Shown here: piece after piece, positions 1-11,200 of the stretch | Layout: every line of letters starts with the position of its first letter | How positions within the stretch are numbered: position 1 is the first letter of the stretch | DNA from: Meandrina meandrites | Taxonomy: Eukaryota > Cnidaria > Anthozoa > Scleractinia > Meandrinidae | Direction: 5' to 3' | DNA length: 64,000 bases | Assembly: GCA_963693305.1 (NCBI GenBank) | Contig: OY855905.1 | Span: 2,756,201 to 2,820,200, forward strand | Notes under the pieces: model-generated | The model's database searches: none | Seen by the model: only the letters and a program-made list of their open reading frames with translations | Told to the model about the DNA's origin: nothing | Position numbers and translations under genes: made by a program

Positions 1-759
1 AAATGAAATGGAGTAGAAATGGTCTTTATAGGTAAATAGATATCTGTATACAATGGCAACTTCCTGTCCCTATTCTCTTGTGTATCCTTTGATACTTTCT
101 GCTTCCCACTCTACGTATGAATGCTATCTGCATACAATAGGCAACTTCCTGTCCCTATTCTCTTGTGTATCCTTAGATACTTTCTGCTTCCCACTCTACG
201 TATGAATGACCCCGTCCCACGGCCACTTATAACCCATTCCCTGCCACCAGGTAAAACCCACTCACGTATGTGAATCTTCCTACCATTCGTAGTCCTCCTC
301 CTTCCTTTTCTTACGGTGTCTTGCCCTCCCTCCTGGGCCTGTTCTGCGGCCTTTACATTTTAAGCTGGCGACTTGAAATTTCGTAGATTCTGTATGGCTT
401 TTTCCTGGGCCTTTACAATGAATTCGTGTCGGTGATGTGTTCTGGACAAATGGCGGTGATACGTCACAGCCTTATATACTTTAGGACCACGTAACCAAAA
501 TGGCTAAAATAGATAAGCCCCGCTACTAGAGGAAACTTACCACACGAACAATTACGATATGTTAACGTAAAGAAACGAAAAACAAACTGCATAAATGGTT
601 TATGGCTATGACCCTTTAACATGTAAATTAGTGTAATATTTAACAGACTATGAATTCATTCTTCACTGTGCCTGTAAATTAGTTCTCGCGTTCATCGAAA
701 ATTAATTACCTGATACACATCAAGAGAGAATAATGCGGATAATATTCTTTCGTACACAC
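1..759 (-). other. Intron 2 of RTX gene copy 1 (left part)
   Basis: This is intron between the CCP exon at 760-1016 and a terminal exon that should lie left of the window. The first 17 bases match the polypyrimidine/acceptor flank just upstream of the copy-2 terminal exon (31548-31564) almost exactly, so the acceptor should be only a few bases outside the window. Positions about 31-690 match 38390-39080 of copy 2. Positions 50-210 contain a short direct duplication of the stretch ending in the bases around 'ctctacgtatgaatg'. No other gene is visible. Confidence 0.6.
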
Positions 760-1016
760 CTATACTTTCACAGTGGGATGAAGCGGGTTGTCCATTTTGG
801 TCTGTCCAGACTCCTCCTTTACAATAAACTTTGGATACTCCCTTGAGTTTGTAATCATGGTTACACTTAACCTCGCATGTATCGTCTTCATAACTTCCGG
901 TACATTTTGTGACGTAACCATGAGGTACTGGGTAACTATTAGTACATCTCTGTCTGCATCGTACCATGTTACCACACTGTTGTCTACTCCCCTCCAATCT
1001 ACATCTGCTGGTTTCA
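760..1016 (-). CDS. CCP/sushi exon (exon 2) of RTX gene copy 1
   Basis: A 257-nt exon coding for one complement-control-protein (sushi) module: cysteines in CCP spacing, with GYVTKC, CEVKC and a GGVW segment before the last cysteine. CCP modules act in extracellular binding. The acceptor ends in TGTAG just right of 1016. The exon starts with one base that completes the codon left open by the main exon, which ends in phase 2 at 5233. The donor GTGTGT follows 760 and leaves phase 1, which is what the copy-2 terminal exon needs. A stronger-looking donor (CAG before GTAATT, near 709) is phase 0 and does not fit that exon. The open frame itself continues to a stop at 692. Splicing is inferred, not observed. 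Confidence 0.7.
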
Positions 1017-1092
1017 CTACATTGTTTAAGATAAACAGTTATTCATGGTCTTTTTCCCACTTAGAACTCAGTTTGATATTTTCTATTTAACC

Positions 1093-1128
<36 letters not shown>

Positions 1129-1726
1129 GATAGCGCCGAGTTGGCTATAACTATAACAAGCGCGAGTGGAATACATATAAGTGTTTTAATAAAAACACCC
1201 GAAGATTTGCAATATTTGAGCTCCCCAGCTGTTCTCGCTAACGCGTATACCTGCCACATGAATTTTTCGAATTTATTTGAGCTCATAAACCATTGGCTAT
1301 AAACCAATCAAAACTCAGGAATTGCAATATACCACGGCTAGTTTTTAATGTTAAATAGCTGGCATTTTTCCCCAAAAGCGCGCCCTCTATTTGGCAACTT
1401 CGAGGTCACATGACATCTAATGATAAAATCATTTCCTGCCAAAAGTCTCTGAGGGGGTATTGATAGAAATACATGGTTAACTGATTAACTATCTCTTTCA
1501 AATTATATCATAATATAATAACAAATTCGTAGGAAAAATTCCACGATGCAGTTCTTTTCCCTCGCAGATACTATACATGAAAAATAGCTTATATTTCCCA
1601 GCTGTAGTTCTTTTTGACAGCTAACCTACTCTTGCAGGGTTTTAAAAGCCGCTGCAGGAAGTACCTTGCGTCAGTTGAATACCAATAGCTTCACACGGCG
1701 CTAGTATAAAGCATGTTATTTCATTT

Positions 1727-2684
1727 TTAATAATATACATGAAAAAATTACTCGATTCTGATTGGCTGAGACTGAGTGCAGTTCAGAGGTAACACCAGTG
1801 CAAAAAGTGTAACACCAGTGCAAATTACAAATAGACGCGGACGAAAACAACGACCGGGGTTTTCGCTAGGTAAACAACAGTAAAACACCTAAAAGATAGT
1901 TCTAAGAAACCAAATACAATTATTAGCACCTCATTCTGGCTAAATGTACGGAAAACGTCAAGCGAAGAGAAAAAAATATCGCCAACAAAATAGAGGAAAA
2001 CGAGCCGGCAAGCCGAACTAACAGTTCTGCCCTAAAGTAAAAGGAGAAAACAGTGACAACTTGTCTTGGAACCAGACCGCTTACAGAATGATAATAGCTA
2101 CACTCGACAGGCATATAAATAAACAAGGATACAAGTTTTTCGATCCGGCAAGTAAGTTCTTCGCCGACCAAGTTCTTCGCCGGTCTGTCATGGGAAAACG
2201 TCCAACTATAAAAGCGCGAAGTTCAATCGAAGAAGAAGTGGACGTGCCATGACAGTAGGAATTTTTTGGTGCCAAAACGCCAGAAGCACTTACATATCTG
2301 TAGTTTGTGGTGGCTTTTTGCATTTATCCACTGCCAGGTTTCTTTCATCTTTGGCCGCTCGAAGCTTACATCTCGGTTTCCAAAACGGCCGCCGTCCAAT
2401 TCTTCAGTTTACGCCGAGCTTCCACAGTCTAATATGTACATTGTCTTTAGTCGGTCATTGTTAACCGAGCTGTGCTTCAAAAACGTTTGAAAAACCACAA
2501 ATTCCCAAGTTTACAGTACAACTGAATGAATCTGAATATTTCGCTCTTGTGAAAGTTTGAACTTGACATGTGTTTGCTGTGCTTCAACCAATCAATTGAA
2601 TGAAAAATCAGAAAAGGCGCGCGGTGTCAAAATTCAACTGGTTTTCTTTTTCTCTCTGTCCCTTTTTTCATGTATATTATTAAT
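1727..2684. mobile_element. Inverted-repeat insertion, copy 1 only
   Basis: Copy 2 is uninterrupted at the equivalent site (about 40115). The two ends are inverted copies: TTAATAATATACATGAAAAA at 1727 and its complement ending near 2684. The interior shows a duplicated AACACCAGTGCAAA motif near 1793-1826 and no recognisable transposase. A non-autonomous DNA transposon of about 0.96 kb is the simplest reading. Confidence 0.6.
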
Positions 2685-2686
2685 AA

Positions 2687-2792
2687 GTAATCACATGATT
2701 TTTCTCGTGCAATTAGGAATAAATAAGCACTTGTAAATTTTTCAAAGACTACAAATTGCACTCGCCCTACGGGCTCGTGCAATTTTGTTAGC

Positions 2793-2824
<32 letters not shown>

Positions 2825-2851
2825 TAATTGCACTCGAAATCATGTGATTAC
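2687..2851. mobile_element. Palindromic MITE
   Basis: Two arms of about 70 bp are near-perfect inverted copies. They open with GTAATCACATGATTT, contain a motif like GCAATTAGGAATAAATAAGC and enclose a short GC-richer loop near 2765-2775. It sits next to the previous element, and both are missing from copy 2, so they probably mark one composite insertion. Confidence 0.65.
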
Positions 2852-3169
2852 CTATACGAATATTTTTAATGGATGTACTAATTGCACTAATTTATAGCTT
2901 ACATTGTATTTTGTCAGGTTGTAAACCCTGAAAGCCTACCGTGTTTAAATAAAGAAACTATTCTAAATAATATTCCATTGATTTACCGAAGAAAACCACA
3001 GTATCCTGTTTCATTCATTATTTTGAAAGTGAAATGTTTAGCACAAGCAAAGAGCTTTCAAAAGAAGTGTTGTAATATTCACGATTTTGGGCTGGTTACG
3101 GGCGCATTTATATTGGTGGAAAACATTCAACGACAGAAGCTATGAGCTTCAGATATTATAGAAGATAAA

Positions 3170-3420
3170 TAGATAAACAATTTGTCCAAGTATCAGGTCT
3201 GTGCGGTGCACCGTTCGCGAGTTATTTGCCGAAACTTTCCACGCAAATTTATAAAGCTCAGTATGAAGACGCCATATTTGTGTCCTTCCGAGGGGCACAA
3301 ATATAGCCGCCGTAATGTCAGAAAACTTCTCGATATCACCTGGAAAGCACATTTTCAATCGTTGAGTGAAAATCTTTTAAAAATCTGCTATCTCTTATCC
3401 AATCGCATTTCAGGGTAGAT
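3170..3420. repeat. Dispersed repeat, family member A
   Basis: The stretch contains an imperfect hairpin (GCCATATTTGTGTCC paired with GGGCACAAATATAGC). A diverged relative lies at 35270-35420 and the duplicated counterpart is at 40440-40690. It is probably a MITE-like family. No coding capacity is credible. Confidence 0.45.
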
Positions 3421-4187
3421 AAACGCAGTGTGTAGTGATGAATCGAAAGAACCCTTAATGCTCTGTCTTGTCGAATTAAATCAGAACTTCGAAAGGTCGC
3501 AAGGTACAAGTGAATTTGAATACTAAGAAAAAGCGTGTGTTTTTCCTCGCTTGTTTCGGAGACAAAAGACACCCTGTGTTAATGTTTTAGAGAAGAAAAT
3601 GTATCATTAATCTCTTGATCACCTACCTGCTCCCACTCGGGCGATACACCACGGTTTGTCTGAATCAAAGGTAAAAGTACAGAATATTTAGAATAGAGGA
3701 AGACATGAGTACTAAGATAAATTGTCACTAGCCGAGATTGCAAGTTCTTCTGGACATCGGTGACTTCCCATAACCACTCGACCACTGAACTAGCAACGCT
3801 AGCGACAAAACTAGAATATACCGATAGAGTTGATGTTCGCGGTCGTAATTAGGTTTTTGGCCCGACTCAGACTTTTTTTTTAAATGAGCTCTGAGAAGGG
3901 CCAAAACATATTAACGCCCAAGAACATCAACTCTATTACTATTAAAAGCATTTCAGGGAACATTGAGAAGAAAATCAAAGATAGCAAGTTATATCTTGAA
4001 CACTACTTGCCAAGGTCGCGCCGGCATTTGATACTGAATGAACACCCTGCATTCAAGCTTGTATGTTTAAAAAACCTTACAGCGAACCAAAAAATGTGTC
4101 AAAAAAACTTTTCTCTCGCTTTAACAGCAAACAGATAGCGGTCATTTTAAAGTTTTAATTAATTGTACCTAAATTGACAGTTTGGCA

Positions 4188-4550
4188 TCATTGCCTCGAC
4201 TGACGAGTTTCGCTCGTAGCAAAGCTTACATTCACCTCTCCACCGTTCATGGAGCTACTGCAATCAACGACTTTATTTGAAGTAAAATGACGACTTAGAA
4301 TTCCTGCAAGAGCACGTTTCTGTGAGCTAGAGCTATCCTCGTACGGAGTCAAGCTTTGTTCATGTTTGTGCGAGGTAATTGAGCAAATTTGCTTGGAATC
4401 GACTCCAGCTTGATGAAGACTGGTTATTGTAGAAGCTCGGACATAATGTGTGGTGTAGATTTGGGAAAGGCCAGCCATTTTCGAAATCCTCGGCATCAGT
4501 TTTGGGGGTAGAATTAAAAGTTATCCCAAAGTAAATAAGTAAGGAAAGCA
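4188..4550 (-). pseudogene. Crypton/DUF3504-type tyrosine recombinase C-terminal remnant (copy 1)
   Basis: About 100 codons encode the end of a tyrosine-recombinase catalytic domain: KMAGLSQIYTTHYVRAS supplies the H-x-x-R box, SHKHEQSL the second-histidine region and TPYEDSSSSQKRAL the likely tyrosine position. This arrangement is typical of KIAA1958/Crypton-like recombinases in animals. The frame is closed upstream by a stop near 4520 and nothing upstream restores the N-terminal part, so this is a fragment. It lies inside the RTX gene intron, on the same strand, and is duplicated at 41438-41800. Confidence 0.6.
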
Positions 4551-5232
4551 ATGTTTTGGAAGATGAATGAAGATCGACGCATGGATCACTTACCTTTTGC
4601 CGTTCGCAAGGAGAACGACTCGGGTTATTCTGAAAGAAATATATATTCATATGTTAACAGACGTGAACTTAAAGCAAGGGAGATAAAACACTTTTTATTG
4701 ACAGGCTCAGACACGATGCAAGGCGAAGCTATAGAACTGCAAGGTATAGTAACTGTGCCTAGTAACAGTTTCCATGCACCGACGTAAACACAGTATTTGA
4801 CCTTACTTTTAGGATGTTACAACTGCTGGTTTTTATTATTTAGCTTAGTGAAATAACTTTGCCGCCCAAAGGCCCAAACTATCTACAACTCTAAAAAAAG
4901 AAAAGGGGAGTTCGTCCCAGGCTGACATAAAGTATTTCCCGTAATTTGTCGAACGTTATCCAGGCGCTTAAGCTGATCTCAAAATTTTGAAGGGATTACA
5001 TCAATTTCCCTGACCCTCTTGACTCCAAGAGAAACGCTTCCTTGAGCTTATTGTTTATACGCTCTGTTTTGTAGTAGAAAATTAGTTTGTTTCATCGAAA
5101 GAACTGCGTAAACCTAGGGCATAAATCGATCGAAAACTGAAATTAATACGTTCTAAAAATCCCATACATATACTTCATGTGGGCAAGTCCACCCTTCATT
5201 ATTCTGGAGAGATAAATCTACCATTTACTTAC

Positions 5233-8200
5233 GGTGAACAGACGAGCCTGTGGTCCGTCCAGCCTGTACTAATGCTCACAACCGCAGATCTGTAGTTAAA
5301 GCCAAGTGCCTCGCAAATCTCCATGCTCGCAGACTGTCTTTGCGCTTGTCCCGTTTCCGTGATGCATACTCCCTCCCAGTTGCCGTTAGTTAATACTTCA
5401 AGTCTTCCTTCGTATATAGTTGGCTTCGGTTGCGTCAAACGTAGCTTAGAGCATGTTACCCATATCTGGGAGTTGCTCGAACTATGCGTTACATACTGAG
5501 AATCATCTATTCCCGCGCTTTTGCAGGAAAGATTTAGAATATTTTCTGCTGGGACAGACGAAGCTGTATTCCAAGCACCATTTTGCCAAAGTTGAAGTAA
5601 GCCTCTTTTCTTATTCCACTTATCCTCCAAATTGGCAAGTCTAACACTGGGTTCGCAGGTATCATCCACATAACCGATCCACTTTCCGTCGCTACAAGCT
5701 CGTCCGCCTTGAGGTATCTCCCAGTCACTTTCCCATCGAGGACGATACGTACTCCCATGAAATACATGACTTGGAAGGTATAAGTTGGTACACTGAAGCT
5801 TAACACAGTAGCCTTCAAGGGGTCTAGCAGCTGTGCCATACGTCCTGGTATGCTTTATATAATCACAGGGAAGATACGATCCATGATCAACAGTTGGTGG
5901 TCTTGGGCAACTTAGCGGTTGGCAATTGGGAACTGTCCCATCCCACGCTTCATCTACACAGGTGCGTTCTTTGGGTCCAGTTAACACGAATCCTTTGTGG
6001 CAAACATAATAAGCTTTTGATCCTTCGTTATTTCCGTTAGTTGAAACCTCTCCGTTAGATGGTTTAGTAAGGACAGGACACTGTTTTATTTTCAGGCAAG
6101 CCGGAAGGGAGGGGATCCATTCTTGGTCTAAACACGTGGTATTCTGCTCGGTGCGGTGGGCGTCAATGTTATATCCTGTATTACATTTCAAAATGGCGAT
6201 TGTGCCGTGAGCTGGAGTTGATGTAGAAGTAGGTGGAGCGTACTGAACAGCCGAGTGTGGTACTTGTGCTGTGGGACAGGATCTTTCTCGGCCATAAGTC
6301 GTAAGCGTATGGGATACGGCAATTGTCGCGTTGCACTTTGTTAATGCGAGAGCGAAGACGTAGTGGGACGCTGGATCAAGAGACGTAACACTTAATGATG
6401 TTTGACTATCTACGTCTCTTTTGGCTAAGCTTTTGGGGTCTTGTACTTTAAAATGTACAAGGAACAGCTCAGTTTCTGGATGTGACAAAAGACCATTCAT
6501 TTGTTGCCACGACAAACTTACATCGGTAGGGTTTGCAGAGACAACATGCAGGCTGGTTCTGTTTTCGATGTAGTTAGCACTATTTCCTAGCTTGTCAAAT
6601 CTTGCAGCGATGGCTGATAACGCGAAATCTTCCCACAAATTGTCTTCAAATAAAACTTTAAGGTGTCTGTATTTTGCACTCACGTTCCAGTTTCTAATTA
6701 TCACTGTCAAAAGTTCACCGTGATAAAGAACCGAGGCCAGGTTAGACGTATCTACTTGCAGGTGTAGGTCGTTGCCAACTAAGAAGACGCAAACATCAGA
6801 GGAGTTTAAATGAGCCAGGGAGAGGGTGTCTTCAATTTCATCATCTGCGTAGTTGTCGATGATTTTTAACCCCCAAGCCTTATAGAGTAAATACAAATCT
6901 TTCCCTTCACCGCCAACAAGTTTATCATCGCCGCCAAGAGAAGCCAATGTATCTTCTCCTTCAAGACCATAAAGCTTGTTATCAGAGTCCGATCCGGTCA
7001 GAAAGTCGTCGTGAATCGTTCCGTATACGTTTTCAATGCTGTTGTAGATATCTCCCTCAGCATCCACTCCTTTTCCAAATCCAATATTGAGATCAACAGT
7101 GACTCCCTTGCGAAGAAAGCCATCACCTTTGAAAGCGAGTGTATCACTACCATTGCCGCCATCAATGATGTCCGATCCGTTCCCGCCATAAATGTAATCA
7201 TCTCCGCTGTCGGCATATATGGTATCATTGCCATCCCCGCCAAAAATGACATCAACACCGGCGCCACCATAAATCGTGTCGTTACCCTGTTTTCCTTCAA
7301 AAATTGTTCCTGTTTGTCCTCCACGTAGAATGTCGGCCTGAACACCGCCTTCAATTTCTTTTGTTGTGTTACTGCCAGTCAGGTTGTTGGCAGAGGTAAG
7401 CGATCCCTTTAAATCTTCTGCTGCTGCGATTATACTATTGGTATGAGGATCAATGTTTTGTGGCGAATCAATGATTCTACGGTCCACGGCAATAATCTTT
7501 CTAAAGGGATATTGTTTGGAAATATTAAAAACAACCTTGTCCTCTGATGTAATCTGAAGATGTTGATACTTCGAACCACGGAAGTAATCCAGAATTCGTA
7601 CACTGAGTGAGCTGGGACGAGTGCTTGATTGAAGAATGGCATCAAACTGGCCGTGAAAATACACACGAATGTCATCAAATTCTATTCCAAACTCAAGGGT
7701 GTCTGTCTTGTTGTCATCTGCATAATTGTTAATTTCATTGAACTCACCATATCCGTGTTTCAATACGTAGGTGTCAGAACCATTCTTTCCTTCCAAATGC
7801 TGGTAATTATAACCATTGCCTGCTCCGGGGTCAAGGTAATTGTTAAGATTATTCCCGTAAATTTTGTAACTACAGTGACTCGATTTCAATTGGAAACGGG
7901 CTACATGTTTCCAAGTTTCTTCCGTAAGATTGTATGTTATCAACCCTCTGTCACAGCCTGCGCGCGTACATTGACATTCAGTGGGATCCTTTGATATTTC
8001 GTATGGCTCGAGTTTTCCCGTCTTATTATTTATTCGATGTGTAATTCCATCAATTGTTCTTATTCCAAGGTGCTGGTTGACAGACGAGTTGAAAAAATTT
8101 CGAAGTATTACAGTCGGTGTTGCATAATTTGACATTATCTTCAAATCCTTATTGTCCTTCTGAAGTCGTAAGTTTACAAACATTTCGTCTAGGTACAACA

Positions 8201-11200
8201 AATCAACTTTCTGACGACTGTCAAAATTGTTGATGGTTGCTTTTCGACATGATTTCTTGACGACATAATTGTCAGTACCTTCCCCGCCTTCAAGATAATC
8301 TTCTCCTCCACTACAGCTCAGAAAGTTAGTCTGTGCATTTCCAACTATACGGTCGTCGTGTGCAGAATCTGAAACGGTCGCGACATTGGTGTAACCAGCT
8401 GGTTTGATGCAGTCTGGACTAGGTGAGTCCGACAAATCAACACAGATTCCGGTTGCGGAAGTTTTGTAATCAAGCATGATTGGCACTTTGGATACACTTC
8501 CGCTTTCACTGGTAGACACGTTAAAGACAACGTGATCTGCTGATGTAAATAGAATATGCCTGTAACGGTATCCCAAGGTCCAATTTGTTATAGTAAAGCA
8601 GGAGCTTTGTGCATTGTTCTTGTCAGTGACGGATAAGTCATCTCCTTCTGTTTGAACATCTATCAAGTCAAACGGTACATCGAACACCAGAATGTCAGTT
8701 GTGTTAAAGTAATCATCTGCATTATTGTCAATAACATCGCATCCTTCATTTGCTCTGATAATATAAGTGTCTTCGTTTTTCCCTCCAGCCAAGTGATCGG
8801 CTCCACGACCCCCATCTAAGATGTTATTCACGTCATTACCGACAATATTATCTGAGCTGTTTGAGCCCGATACTTGTTTGACTTGAGTGTATTTCGAATC
8901 ACTGAGTGAGACCGTTTGAGCACTTTTTGCTGCACCTAAATCCAGAGCAACCGCTACACATTGAACACGATGGATAGCCTCGCTATTTAAAGTTTGTTTT
9001 GGGACAAAAAGCACTCCGTCCTTACTACGAAAGGATACGTGACGGTAATACGTGGGATCTCCTGGAGTGAACCAGTTCTTGATACGAATGTGATGACTCT
9101 TGGAATAAGTGACGTCAAGATCAGTTTTGCTCTGATGACATTGGATATTATCAAAGTCAACGTTTATTACTATGATGTCGCGCATGTTATCTTCAGCAAA
9201 GTTATCGATTATCGTTTTTCCGCCGTCCGATTGGATAATGTACAGGTCACTTCCTGATCCTCCTGTGACAGCGGACATTTCCGGTCCTAAGTAAAAGGTG
9301 TCGCTACCACCCCTCCCGTACAGATTGTAATGATAGTTTCCGGTTACAAACTTAAGATTCAGATTTCCAAAGTTACACTCCTCATCTTTTTTTCCCGGTG
9401 GTTTTGTTGTCGGCTTGGGATTCTGTACTGCATAAAATGTGTTGTTGTTGGAGTTTCCATAATAAGTCCCGTAAACAGACTTTTCATGGAGATCGGCTCC
9501 ACAAATAACATCATATGACTTGATTGGAATAACAAACCAGAGCTTGGCAGTTTCGTGCTTGTATGTGAAACTCCTCGCCTCGCCTATACCAAGAACGATG
9601 TCCTTAAGATTAGGACCAACTGTGAATGTCTTACGTATTGGTTCATTACTGCCAGAAACATCTCCGATTTCTAACGTAGCTCGGTTATTGTCATAGAGTC
9701 TGAAGTTTATATAGCCACCCAAACTTGAGAGCCTCCCTTGGGTGAAATCGATTGTATCTCCACCTCCCTCCTTTTCTCCAACAATCTTGTAATAGTTATC
9801 CGGGTTTTTCAGGTCCTGAATGAGTTTCTTGTCATATTCTTCCTGTTTCCTATAAGACTCCATCTGTCTTCTAAGACCACCTGTTAAGAAATCTGCCGCT
9901 CCATCCAAGAAACCTTTCACTAGTGCTCCAAGGAACTCCAAGCCAGCCCATGGACTTTTCCAATTAACTTTCTCCATCTCCGCCATTATATCGATGTAGA
10001 AGTCGTCAATAGCCATTCGTATTATTGAGAGGACAATCACTAGAGGCTCAGTAACGACTTCTGCTTCCGGACAAAATGTTCCTACTAGACTCAGTATCGT
10101 CGTGCTAACGTCAAGTGCTAAATCGATCACGCGTAGCGGTAACAATTTGACGTCTTCCGGGTCATTAAGATTTAAATCAGCCAACTGTTCTATGTCTTGT
10201 TCAATGAAATAGATGTCGAATGCAAGTCCCACCACGGGGATGTCTCCCAGCAACTCTCCGACTCCTCTCTCGGCAAACCTTTCCACCTTTGTAGATAATC
10301 TTTCCAAGCCTTTCTCTAAATTTAAGCCTTTTGCCAACCCTTTAGCTGCACTACTTATAACCCGTTTCCCAACCTTGGAAACGATTTCATTGAGACCAGT
10401 TAGTCCTCCAAGTGTGTGAGCAGACTGGGCCACAGAAATGGCACCTCGAAGGTTATCACCTTCCTGGAAGTAGTTCACAGCCCCCAGAACGGAAAATATT
10501 AGACCGTGGACAGCTAAACCTTTGTTTACTTTGGAGTAGGCCTCACTAGCTCCAGCCCTCTTGGATTTTGATAGGTGGTCCTCAATCAGCTTGGGAGTAG
10601 CCAGCTCTTGTGAATTTAATCTTAACTCAACGTGCTCCCGTTCTTTTGCGTTACGGCGATCTACCACATCAAAGTCCACCTTGTCTTCAGTAACTTTGAT
10701 AGATTCCTCATCAACTGTAACGGATTCTTCTTTATCGTTTAGCGAGCAGGCAAAGCGTTTTCTTCTACGACTTGTTCCAGTGCAAGTTTTGCGAACTTTT
10801 GCGGCAATAACCTCTCCATCGTGATCCCCAGCAGCGCGTTTCCGTATGAGATAAGAAGGGACAGTCTCACTTCCTTGCTTATGTAATAGATTTCGCCCTT
10901 GTTTTGCACCAACTCCCTTTTTCCTAACGGGAAATTCTTTTTTGCTGAAAACTTCGTCTATGCGTTTTCGTTTTCGTGGGACGCTTTTAAGCATGCCACC
11001 GACAACCTCGTCCATTGCTGGACTTCGTCCTGATTTTCCATCTAATTTTTCCAGTCTAGGAATATGTTTACTTTCTGGAAACCCTTCTTTCGTTTGTATC
11101 TCTTTTGCTAGCTTTTTAAAAAAGTTGGCTTTTAACTCATCGGTGGGCTGAGCCGCTTCTGCAATCATTGAAATAACCAGAAATTCCACAGACGCTCGTG

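Larger units (their letters stand above)
1017..5232 (-). other. Intron 1 of RTX gene copy 1
   Basis: The intron starts with a perfect GTAAGT donor (minus strand, 5232-5227) overlapping the apparent stop codon of the large ORF, and ends at the acceptor near 1017. It holds a 1.1-kb insertion absent from copy 2 (1727-2851), a dispersed repeat at about 3170-3420 and a tyrosine-recombinase remnant at 4188-4550. The rest matches 39407-42515 closely. No further convincing exon was found. Confidence 0.65.

Noticed and set aside
692..759. Reading the CCP exon through to the stop at 692 or splicing at CAG/GTAATT (709)
   Set aside because: The phase does not match the candidate terminal exon, and copy 2 has a stop at this point.
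3640..3680. 33-base microexon between TTTGATTCAG and CAG/GTAGGT on the minus strand in intron 1
   Set aside because: Both sites look good but such a short exon cannot be supported without RNA, and it is not needed for the reading frame.
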